Below are positions 45,919 to 55,504 of a stretch of 64,000 nt of DNA, in pieces; positions within the stretch are counted from its first letter, which is position 1; each line of letters begins with the position of its first letter. The stretch is from Sipunculus nudus (taxonomy: Eukaryota; Annelida; Sipuncula; Golfingiida; Sipunculidae): assembly GCA_026874595.1 (NCBI GenBank), contig CM049313.1, forward strand, positions 57,803,159 to 57,867,158. Reading direction: 5' to 3'. A model generated the notes under the pieces. That model saw only the letters and a program-made list of their open reading frames with translations, was not told the DNA's origin and did not search any database. The position numbers were made by a program, and so were the translations under genes.

Positions 45919-46081
45919 GAATTATGCTTAAACCAATGGTTAATGACTGAAAGAAAAAAAGCTGATTATTGATAATCGGTTGAATATTTTTAAATTTATG
46001 TATCTTCTTTATAAAGGTGGAATCGGCTGTATAGGATTTTACTTTAATATTGACCAAGTAAATGCTCGCTGAATGGTCATG

Positions 46082-46157
<76 letters not shown>

Positions 46158-46160
46158 CAC
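45563..46160. repeat. (TA)n tracts and ATATGGGATAAATA higher-order repeat
   Basis: (TA)n at about 45,644-45,680 and 46,084-46,151 brackets a block (45,690-45,914) where TATATA runs alternate with AATGGGATAAATATAT or close variants. The block looks like a microsatellite-derived minisatellite. The 157-codon minus frame of I/Y repeats at 45,584-46,057 is an artefact of this. Confidence 0.85.
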
Positions 46161-47939
46161 TCTAAACAAGAACATTATTTTCATGCAGGAGGCCCAGCTG
46201 TCAACATTAAAATTTTCAATTACAATCTGATTTATACTCTCCACTGGCCAAAATTGTAGTATTCCACTTGGGACCCCAATTTATTTGATCGAATAAAATA
46301 TGATATGGAATAGCACTTCCAAGATAATCTGGTATATGGGATAATATACATAACATCAGGTGATGCGCCAATTAATAGATTATATTCAATGATTGGTCGT
46401 TTTCTTTTATAATCTATTAAATCGGGTACATTTTTGCATAATCGATCATAAATGGTTATGTATACACACCTTCAGTAATAAGTTATATCATTCCAGTAAA
46501 ATACCTATAATTAAGAAGACTGGGTACAAAACAACGAACAGAATTAAAACTTAAACTTGCACAATCAATAAATGTTAAAAGCCCGACCATTGCTTTGAAT
46601 GACAGCAGGATGTAGAAATTTTAACTTAATTTACTAATATTTTAGGTATAATCTTATAGAGCCGATTCACAATAATATAGATGGAACATATAAAAATCAA
46701 TTTTTACTCTGTCATCTTTTTTTTATCTTTCAAAATACCACTAGTGTATCACAAGTGATCACTACAGATTAATAAGCTTTACATAATACAAAATGTCCAT
46801 GAAATTTTAATCATGTACATAAGCCGATCCATTGTGGAAACCCTCTATATGTACATATTTGTTCCCTTACATCAAATTTCGTCACGGTTTCTTTTTGTAA
46901 AAACAAAAGTCGATGACCCTTGTGACTTTATTAAAGTTTAATGGGATTGCTAGTGTTTTTGTAACATGGGTTCTATGTGGACTGTAAGAGAATCCTTTAT
47001 TTAATAAAGTAGTTATGTCACATGTGAAAGATGGCAGTTTATACATGTCATCCCATATTTTATTATTTTTATCTTAACTGAAATATTTAAGTCAAGAGTT
47101 TTACCACATTAAAAGGACTTTTAGATACTAAAACCAGATTCAGTTTACTACTGCGGTACTCTGTAAACTTGAATTTGTCCCACAAATCAAGAAAGCAATT
47201 GAAGCATTTAATCCTGGCAAGGACACACATGAGCCCTAAGTAGTACTTTCAGGTGAATTTAAACTCCCATGCTCTGAGAAGTACAACAAATCCATCATCA
47301 AACTACATCTATATGTTATGTGTGTAAACATGATAGTCTTTCACCTTAGCAAAACTCCGATACTCTCCCATTATCCAACTAGAAAATGCCGGAATATTCA
47401 TTATTCAAGGATGTCATCAATGTTGTCTTCAATGCTTGCTAGTTGAATTTATAGCAATATGCTTGTAGCCAGCCCACTTGAGAATTTTGTGGGCTCAATG
47501 ACAACTCAATAATTTATTGTGATATAAAAGTTGAAAATTGGGAGTATTTAGCTAAAGTAAGTAAAATGAAAGTTGAAAATGGGGCACATTTAGCTTAATT
47601 AAGAGCCTGATGGGCCTATAAATAAATGTGAAATTGAACTTGCACGGTCTGTCAGACAAACAGCACAAAATGTGGTTTCGGTCTAGTACGTCAAGCAGAC
47701 AATCCATTGTCCGCAGTACATGGGCACAAGTTCAGTTGTACAATGTTTGCATGTGAAAATAAATTAAATTTGTCCTTCGGTACATAAGATCAGTATTTAT
47801 AGATCTACCACAAGATACCTAAAGGAACTCAAACATATCCAGGCAGTAATTAATATAAATAAAACACTGATACTTATCAAAGACGCATCTAGTGAAAAAT
47901 GGGTAAATTTTTCACTCATATTAATGTTTTTATTGCTAT
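46161..47939. other. Non-coding stretch, probable intron 5' of the 45.4-kb exon
   Basis: About 1.8 kb of AT-rich sequence with no exon, array or inverted repeat that I could support. Confidence 0.3.
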
Positions 47940-48510
47940 AGCCGTGTAAGGAATTAAACCCATGTGGGAGCCTTGTGGGCCCCATGTAGGCCCCACTGAT
48001 ATTGTAGGGGTACTATAAATTTGCCTCTTCTGTTCTGACGGAGATATTAACAAATAAAGATTGAATCAATATATCAAATAAACTGAAAGCATACCATGCA
48101 CTGTGATGGGTTCCCACGCCAATGCTAGTAAAATTAATAGACACTGAAACGCGCCCATGAAACAGACAGGCTTTGCCACGTGGGGCCCATGTGATGAACC
48201 CTTGTGGAACCCTCATATTCAAATATATTTTTTCTGAATGCTCTAAATTTTGTTTGTTTAACGAATCTTTAGGGGAATGTTTAAATATGTTACCAGCAAA
48301 TTAGTTTCATATTTGTTAAACACTCACATGTACGAAATATAATGTTCTTTTTTCTTACATGGGGCGAGCAAGGGGTGAACATGGGCAAACCCCGTGGGAG
48401 TGCCGATATGAATCCCTTCTGGGGCCCATGTGGCAAATTATGGCCCATCAATATCCCACGTAAGCCCATGTGTTCCCACATGGGGCCCTACTGAATCCCA
48501 CCAGGCCATG
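47940..48510 (-). repeat. CCCATGTGGG-rich minisatellite remnants
   Basis: Words such as CCCATGTGGGAGCC (47,960), GGCCCCATGTAGGCCCC (47,979), CCACGTGGGGCCCATGTG (about 48,177) and CCCACATGGGGCCC (about 48,475) cluster here and recall the 41.6-42.0 kb minisatellite in the opposite orientation. Between them are AT-rich spacers. It is too decayed to define a unit. Confidence 0.45.
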
Positions 48511-49825
48511 CTGTTAGGGATCTGTTGACAGATTTTAAATGACTGATATGGTATTACCGTTCAGTTAAACACAGTTTATACAGTGCATGTATATGCATGG
48601 TCTTTTTTATGATCGCCGTTCATAGAACGTATATCCTCGTCATAAATAACACGCAAAGCGGACTAGGATTGGGGCTGTATATATACAGGCCTATATCCGT
48701 TCGGATTTTTATAGGGGAACACACTATATATATTGAACGTATATTTGTCCTCGCAGCTGGTTAAAAGATAAACTATTCAAAATATGACAGAAAAATATGA
48801 TATACAGACAGCGTCGATATTTACTATATCGATCACAAATGTATTTACTAAAGTTGCATGAATATGTAAGAAAATAAGTGTATTATAATAAGCCCAACGT
48901 ACATGCCGAAGATCACATTTTCCATGAGATGAGCAGTTGCATAAATATATAGAAACCGTTCACAGGGAAGAGTAATTCAAGCTACTGGTTATTTAAAATA
49001 AACACGAGTGGGTTAAGTCAACTTGAAATTCAGCGGAGTAATTCGAGTGTAACATGGATTATAATTGTTTATCGGTTTGCCTTACATTAATAATAATTAA
49101 ATGTTTCAATGTTGTTTAATACTTTTGAATGTTAACGTTTGTCTTAAAATATTTTATAAACCGGTAAGCATTATTCTGATGAATAATTAAAAAATAGTCA
49201 ATAGTTGGACCCTTGCATGTCCTCAATTTTATCATATGAAATCATATAAGAGCTAATTGAAAGGCGTATAAACGGGGGGGGGGGGGGGGGTGAAATAACT
49301 TTCCCCCCCCCCCCCCTGCCAGCTCCAAGGACTTAACATGTGTGAATATCATGACGTGACAGGCTGCGCCAAAATTTGCAAAAAAAAAAAAAATAAAAAG
49401 TTTTCGTACATAGGGGACTCATGGAGTGAACTTTTTCGGTTCATGTGCATGTATACCATGTTATATGTATACAGTTTTACCCAACTAAAAAGCAGCTGTC
49501 ATAATGCTTAACGAAATAAATGAATTACACGTGTATTTCAAGTCTGCAGTTGTAATCCATAATTTAGAGTTTCATAGTCAGGATAATGTTTCTTATTTCT
49601 TGAATATTGTCCCTTTTCCTTGTCATATAGTTTGTTCAGTATTTCTTCCCGGTCGAGCCTATAGTACAAAATTAATAGTATACAACTGTATAGTGCTTTC
49701 GAAATATATTTTCAGATTATAATACCAGAAAATAAGCAGACGAATCTTTGTTTGCTTTCAGATTTAGAGTATAATGAACAAGATATCGAGTCTATAAAAA
49801 GTGACAGGTCCGAAGGGCGCACAAG

Positions 49826-49828
<3 letters not shown>
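48511..49828. other. Non-coding stretch with poly-G/poly-C hairpin
   Basis: No exon is supported. A GGCTGTATATATACAGGCC near-palindrome lies at about 48,682, a G17/C14 pair at 49,274-49,316 and an A run at about 49,380-49,393. Confidence 0.4.
49274..49316. repeat. G17 - 12 nt - C14 hairpin
   Basis: Seventeen Gs (49,274-49,290) and fourteen Cs (49,303-49,316) are separated by TGAAATAACTTT. It parallels the smaller pair at 3,083-3,129. Confidence 0.9.
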
Positions 49829-49906
<78 letters not shown>

Positions 49907-50055
49907 CATGGGTCGAATACAGGAGAAATGTATTCGAATATGAATACAGCAGGGGAACAGGAATACGACTACTAATACTCCAAAACAGAATGTATTCGAA
50001 TACGAATACAAATACAAATACAAATGTATTTATGAATATCAATATGAATACAATT
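49829..50055. repeat. (TA)n tract followed by GAATAC-rich repeat
   Basis: (TA)n fills 49,829-49,902. From 49,912 GTATTCGAATA and GAATAC/AATACA words recur through 50,052. Similar ATTCAAATAC words occur within the B elements (21,170-21,290 and 60,300-60,430). Confidence 0.75.
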
Positions 50056-50122
50056 TACTGAAACAATAAGAAACTATCAAGTATCATTTTTGTTGAAGTC
50101 AATTAACTGCAATCATATATAA

Positions 50123-50128
<6 letters not shown>

Positions 50129-50196
<68 letters not shown>

Positions 50197-50375
50197 GGTA
50201 TAGCCTGTTACTCTATACGTGTATAGTCGAATGTAAGTAAAGAGAAAGAGTGACGCCTGACAAAGACTGACGAAGAATCCTGTGTGCATCGAAAGCTCTT
50301 GCGTTAATAATCAAGTTTGTCTATCTAAAATTAAGGCGTCACTTTATCTGTATCAATATACAACGATTTTTTTAG
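50129..50375 (+). mobile_element. Penelope-like fragment with hammerhead-like core
   Basis: After (TA)n (50,129-50,192) comes CTGACGA (50,267-50,273), a 17-nt stretch, then GAAAGC (50,291). CUGANGA...GAAA is the conserved core of hammerhead ribozymes, which Penelope-like elements are known to carry. Downstream GTTTGTCTATCTAAAATTAA and GGCGTCACTTTATCTG match the arms at 44,489-44,582. The stretch that should form stem II (AGAATCC..GCATC) pairs poorly, so the ribozyme is probably inactive. Only the 3' portion of an element is here and no reverse transcriptase is seen. Confidence 0.45.
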
Positions 50376-51925
50376 TTGAAAATCCTGGATCCGCCCCCGA
50401 TAATAGAAATGTCAAACTTGCACGTACGTCGGCACGCTGATCAGCTCAGTTTGGCCTAGCGCCTTATCGGCTCTCTGTCATTACGACCATGCAGATTACT
50501 TACTGTAAAAGTGCCTTTACACCTAGGTCTGAGGAACGCATTATATATAAGGCCCCATGAGTATGCAAATATTTTGACATAATCAATTGACATAAACCAG
50601 ACTAATCGTTTGCATTTTTGATATACTTTCTATCAACACCAACCATGAACGAGAAAAGTTACGTTCTAACTCTGCATATTGGTAAACCCCTCCGCATGTC
50701 TGTTGAATTCCTGACCGCATGAATACATGGTTCGCGCGGTTTACTAGACGCAGAAAACTTGTACGCGATGCAGGAAATGACCCGTTGACATATAGAGACG
50801 AGTTTTAATTTGGTTTATGAGTTCACATGTATTCTCTTGTGTTTATTCATCATTCGTAGCATAATGTCAAGATTATGGGCTGTTTACCACAATATATTAT
50901 TACCACAATATATAATATTATTATATTACCACAAGTATTATCTTATACTTTTTACTACGATAAACATGAAACAAATAGCAAAAATAAGAACATGAAGAAA
51001 AAGTAAGCCAAAATGAAAATAATAAATATACAAAACACAATTACTAAATTACATGGGTGTTATGCCTAAACGTGATGTTAAAATATGTACTAAAGAAATG
51101 GTAAAACAACGATCGCGGGACGTCAGTGCGCCAGGGTCCGTAAGGGTTAATTATCAACTTTTTTGCAAAACAGACCATTTTTATGTTTTTTAATATACAT
51201 AATATAAATTACGTCTTTAGATACTATTCTGCTATATATCCCGACAAATTACCATGAGAGTTTTAAGAATTATAGATTTTTCTCGGGTCCGGAGTCCGGG
51301 ATCCGTGCGGTCCGGGTTTTGCATACTGCCGATCAGGATCAGCGCGCTGATCAGCGTTTTATACTGCAGACCGAAATCATCAAATATATTATCCCAAAAT
51401 GATCATTGATACTGTGGGTCAATCCCCAATGTCTCATTGAGAAATCCAATTTTTTCTCTCCTTGCGTATCACCCTTTCCGGCACTGCAGTATTCACTGCA
51501 TTAAATGCCTGTTTAAATTTCTTAATGCTCATCAGTCAAACCAAACTGTGAGCGATAATAGAGAATTTCATGACGAGACAAAGCAGATGAGGATCAGATA
51601 GTGAGATACCGTGAGCAGGTGATGGTGTACTTTGAATCCTGCCTTTGTGGCACCCTATTATCTGATCCCCTGCAAATGTGCATCCCGATGACGCAGATAG
51701 AAAGCTTTCATTGGTGCATCCTCCACATATGTTCATGACAACAACTGAAGAAGTGTTCTGTGAATATTTTTTATCTATATGGTCTGACCACAGACCAGGG
51801 AATATATTACAATTTTATTTAAATTCATTTTTATCAAATTTCAAAATTTACCTGAGGCAACCTTTCATTATTGTAGAGTTTTGTGAATATTATGTGTACA
51901 CGCGAGTTCTGCTGCTTTGGCCATT
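50376..51925. other. Non-coding stretch
   Basis: A GATCCGCCCCCGATAATAG segment at about 50,388 may be a MITE edge. A GCGCTGATCAGCG cluster lies at 51,341-51,356. Open frames near 51,536-51,736 (minus) and 51,678-52,019 (plus) overlap on opposite strands; neither has a supported splice pair. Confidence 0.35.
51341..51372 (-). repeat. Inverted partner of the GATC-palindrome segment at 40 kb
   Basis: Read on the minus strand it gives GGTCTGCAGTATAAAACGCT followed by GATCAGCGCGCTGATC. The segment at 40,048 reads GGTCTCCAGTATAAAACGCT with GAT..GCGCGCTGATC after it. The two are inverted relative to each other, 11.3 kb apart. This could be a dispersed short repeat or the ends of a larger element. 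Confidence 0.6.
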
Positions 51926-53374
51926 AATTGTATCCGCCAAAACAGAGTTTTGCGGATACTATATGTTTTCAGCTGCACGCCACCGCCGCCGCGTAGGTGT
52001 CCGGAGAACTCCTCCATAACTGCTGGGCGGAATTTTACGAAACCAGGGATTATGTTGGGGTCACATGTGAACTGCTGCGCCCCGATTTTGTTTTGACCTC
52101 TGACCTTTCCTCTGCGCTCTGCGTCCGTTTGTGCGTCTGTTTCCACACATAAACCCACATATCTCGGGAACCATTTGACCGATCAGGAAATTTTTTTGCA
52201 CAAATGTAGCCCTTGGAGAGCTTTATAACATACACAAAAAATGGTGGTGCCACCTGCAACCATGTTTGCACAGTGTCCATCTGTTCGTCTGCCTTGGGTT
52301 AAAATCACTCATATCTCTGCAGTGACTAATTCACCTGAAATTCGGCATGCGTAAACATCCTGGATAGCTTTTCTGATTTTATGATAGGTGGCGCCACCTA
52401 CATTCACGTTTACGCTGCAGACATCCAAGCTCATATCTCGGGAACAGTTTGACCGATTGGGCCAAAATTTTGCATGTGTATAGATCTCACATAGCTCTTC
52501 ATCATACGCAAAACTGGTGGCGCCACCTGCAGCCATTTTTGCACAGTGTCCATCTGTAAGTCTCCCTTGGGTTAAAATCACTCATATCTCTGCAGTGACT
52601 TGACTAATTCACCTGAAATTCGGCATGCGTATACATCCTGGATAGCTTTTCTGATTTTATGACAGATGGCGCCACCTACATTCATGTTTACGCTGCAGAC
52701 ATCCAAGCTCATATCTCGGGAACCGTTTGACCGATTGGGCCAAAATTTTGCATGTGTATAGATCTCACATAGCTCTTTATCATACGCAAAACTGGTGGCG
52801 CCACCTGCAGCCATTTTTGCACAGCTCCTGTCGGTTTGTCTGCGATGGGATAAAATCACTCATATCTCGTCAGTGGTTTGACATATCTGCCTAAAATTTT
52901 GCAGGTTTATACATCCCCGACAGCTCTCTTGATTTTATGACAGGTGGCGCCACCTGCATTCTAGTTTATGCAGCAGACATCAAAGCTCATATCTTGGGAA
53001 CCGTTTGACCGATTGGGCCAAAGTTTTGCATGTGTATAGTTCTCACATAGCTCTTTATGATACGCAAAACTGGTGGCGTCACCTGCAACCATTTTGCTCA
53101 GCGTCTATCTGTTTGTCTGCCACGGGCTAAAATCACTCATATACATGTAGTGGTTTGACTTATCTGCCTTAAATTTTGCATATGTATACAACTTGGACGG
53201 CTTTCTGGATTTTGTGGTAGGGGGGGCAACCTACATACACAATTTGGCTGCAGACATCCATGCTAATATGCAACACTCTATTTCCCCTTGCTACTCAATC
53301 CATGCCTCATTTCACCCGTTCCACTCTGATTTAGGCGGATACACGTAGTCGCTTGTCGACTACCCGTATTCTAG
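51926..53374 (-). mobile_element. Complete G-family element, copy at 52 kb
   Basis: Minus-strand 5' end: CTAGAATACGGG (53,374), a hairpin GTAGTCG/CGACTAC (53,363-53,345) and GTATCCGCC. Minus-strand 3' end: a hairpin (51,959-51,930) with arms GTATCCGCAAAAC and GTTTTGGCGGATAC, preceded by a short GCGGCGG tract. The array has about five units with GGTGGCGCCACC palindromes and is close in sequence to the copy at 31.6 kb. Minus-strand frames of 90-93 codons in successive units are shadows. Confidence 0.8.
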
Positions 53375-54174
53375 TTATGTCTGTTTCTGGAGAACTACTC
53401 TGATACTACTTGCACCGATCTTTCAGTCCAAATCACAGCATAATTATTCATCATTTCATGTGAACTTGTGCCTAATAAAGACTTGTGGCCCCACCTGTAA
53501 TCCTTTTCTTGCAGTATGAATATGGTTGTCATAGTGATAACAGTCCACATTCTGGCAATCGGTTCAATGTATTCGGCTGAAATTGTTCATGTCCGTAGGT
53601 CTTTGATACCTCCACCTCATATTTAAGACTGGTTGCGCCATCTGCATTCATATATGTATTGCATCGATCCATGCATTTGCTTTGGATGAGAGTCGCTTGT
53701 ATCCCAGGAGTGGTTCAATGTATTTGTCTGAAATTTGGCATGTCCATCCATCTTGAATTGTTTTCTTGTAGATCAGACAGGTGGCGCCACCTACCTCCAA
53801 TTTTCATAGAATACATTGATGCACTTTTCTCAGAAGTGATTGGGAACGTATTGGGCTTAATTTATGCATTTCTGTAGATCTTGGATACATCCATCTTGTA
53901 CTCAAGACTGGTGGGGCCATCTATAATTGTTTTTACTTCACATCCATCTGTGTGTTTGCTTTGGGTGAAAATTGCTCATATTGGTCTGAAATTTGGCATG
54001 TCCATCCATCTTGGAGAGTTTTCTTGTAGATCAGACAGGTGGAGCCACCTAACTTTCTGTTTATGTAAAATACATTGATGCCCTTTCCTTTGGAGTGGCT
54101 TGCTGTATTTGCCAGATATTGTACATGTCCATAGATCTTGGATACATCCATCTTGTACTGAAGGCTGCAATTGT
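53375..54174 (+). repeat. Old G-like tandem array, left part
   Basis: Diverged ~240-bp units carry CCACCTG/GGTGGCGCCACCTACC variants (53,490; 53,633; 53,780; 54,036), TGAAATTTGGCATGTCCATC and TTTTCTTGTAGATCAGACAG phrases. The array resumes after the LINE fragment at 54,899. It directly abuts the intact G element at 53,374, so it may be an older array into which that element inserted. Confidence 0.6.
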
Positions 54175-54898
54175 AGTCTTTGATTTCAAGAGATCAAACT
54201 CGGTAATTACCCTAGTTGCTGTCAAAAATGAAGATGTAGATATTGTAGAAAAATTATAAATACTAAGGATGTATTATTGACAGAAATCTGAATTCGAAAG
54301 AACATGTGATGAATCAATCCAAGAAAGCAAACAAAATTTTATATTATATATATAATCTAAAAAAGCTAAATATTGACAAAACCATAATAACCATGTTTTA
54401 AAATTGAGTAATTTCCAGTGGCCTAACTTATTCACTGGAGTGCTGGTTTACAAATATATCTGATAAGCTGAAGAAACGGTTTAATAATACTAGGAAAAGA
54501 AGTTGTAAAATAACTAGTACTTCTCTTGCCACACACCAGGAAATCTGTGAAACCAAAACAACACATCCCCTACATTTAGAGTTCCGTTCTTTAACTTCAG
54601 ATACAATATTCTTCAGAACAACTCTCCTGCAATACAGTATTAAACTTTTTAACTCGCAACCCTCTCAGATATTTAATGTTTTGAATGATGTGTTTTACCT
54701 GCAGAATTATCTGTTTTATCATTTTTACATGCTTATTTTTACATGCATAGTCAATATGTTATTTATTTTTATGTATTTTTATGTATTTTTATGTATTAAT
54801 TGTATGTATCTATCTATTTACTTATTTTTATGTAATGGATTGCAAGTCGATGACAAATTCCTTGAACTGAAGGCTAATAAATGTTATCTTATCTTGTA
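54175..54898 (+). pseudogene. LINE retrotransposon 3' end (reverse transcriptase C-terminus remnant)
   Basis: In one frame 54,269-54,402 reads GCIIDRNLNSKEHV, then NQSKKANKILYYIYNLKK and LNIDKTIITMF. This matches the general pattern lG..iD..l.w.eHi....kKAnk.l..l.. found after the catalytic domain of CR1/Jockey/I-type LINE reverse transcriptases. After a frameshift it continues WFTNISDKLKKRFNN and later TTLLQYSIKLFNS, typical of the extreme C-terminus. The tail has ATTTTTATGT repeats and ends AATAAATGTTATCTTATCTT. No catalytic motif is present, so it is a 5'-truncated, dead copy. It interrupts the surrounding G-like array. Confidence 0.6.
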
Positions 54899-55030
54899 GA
54901 ATATGTTCATGCATTTATCTCAGGACCTGTTTAATGTATCAGCCTGAAATTTCACATTTCCACAGAATTTGGATATGTCCTGCCTGGGGCGCCACCTACA
55001 ATCATTCACAATGAAAGGCAATTGAAAACT
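54899..55030 (+). repeat. Old G-like tandem array, right part
   Basis: It contains TGAAATTTCACATTTCCA and GGGGCGCCACCTACAATCA, in phase with the units left of the LINE fragment. Confidence 0.55.
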
Positions 55031-55504
55031 TCTATAGTTGTGGTCCATCTGTCCATAGATCTGGCACGTTTTGAAACCTTAAGACCTAGGAATCCGAAAT
55101 TCGGCATAATGTTAGATGTCCCCAAGATCTCCAACCAAGTCCAAAACTGGGTCTTTGCGACTTCATTCCTTTGAGATATTAAGAAAAACCTTAATTTTTT
55201 ATTATAAACCTATTTTCACACTTCAGGACTGCCTAATATCAAAACCACACATCTGTTTTTCCTAATATTTACCATAAATATTCCTCTATATAGTTCCTAT
55301 GTACATGCCAGAAATTAGGTCTATATTTTATAATTTTAATAAGTTATGAGCCCAAACAATGCATTTTGCAAAAAATTCAGGAAGGATATTTGATCACTTA
55401 ACGCAAAACATGTTAAAGCTAAGGACTTTTTTCTAGTATTATAACTTTAATTAATCAAAATTAAATTGTATAACAATAATTAGATCAAAATCTTTTAAAT
55501 TTAT
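55031..55504 (-). mobile_element. Minus-strand B element, 3' part
   Basis: Reverse complement of the B unit: GGTTTCAAAACGTGCC, TTTTGATATTAGGCAGTCC and GAGCCCATAACTT-like phrases. The 3' terminus stops within ACCACAACTATAG (55,031-55,043), so the terminal hairpin is lost. Its left border continues seamlessly with the B sequence at 58,408 once the A element between them is removed: GCTAATATTTTAAA joins AAATTTAAAAGATTTTGATC, as in the uninterrupted copy at 25,848. Confidence 0.7.

Noticed and set aside
45584-46057. 157-codon minus-strand frame of Ile/Tyr repeats
   Set aside because: Translation of (TA)n and its ATATGGGATAAATA derivatives.
49712-50061. Overlapping frames of about 60-100 codons with (IY)n stretches
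   Set aside because: Created by the (TA)n tract at 49,829-49,902 on both strands.
51536-51736. Minus-strand frame with plausible composition (CGGCTNESFLSASSGC)
   Set aside because: Considered as an exon, but no convincing acceptor was found and it overlaps an opposing open frame. Left unannotated.
52309-52859. Minus-strand 90- and 93-codon frames with similar peptides
   Set aside because: Successive units of the G element at 52 kb. The same peptides appear antisense in other G copies.
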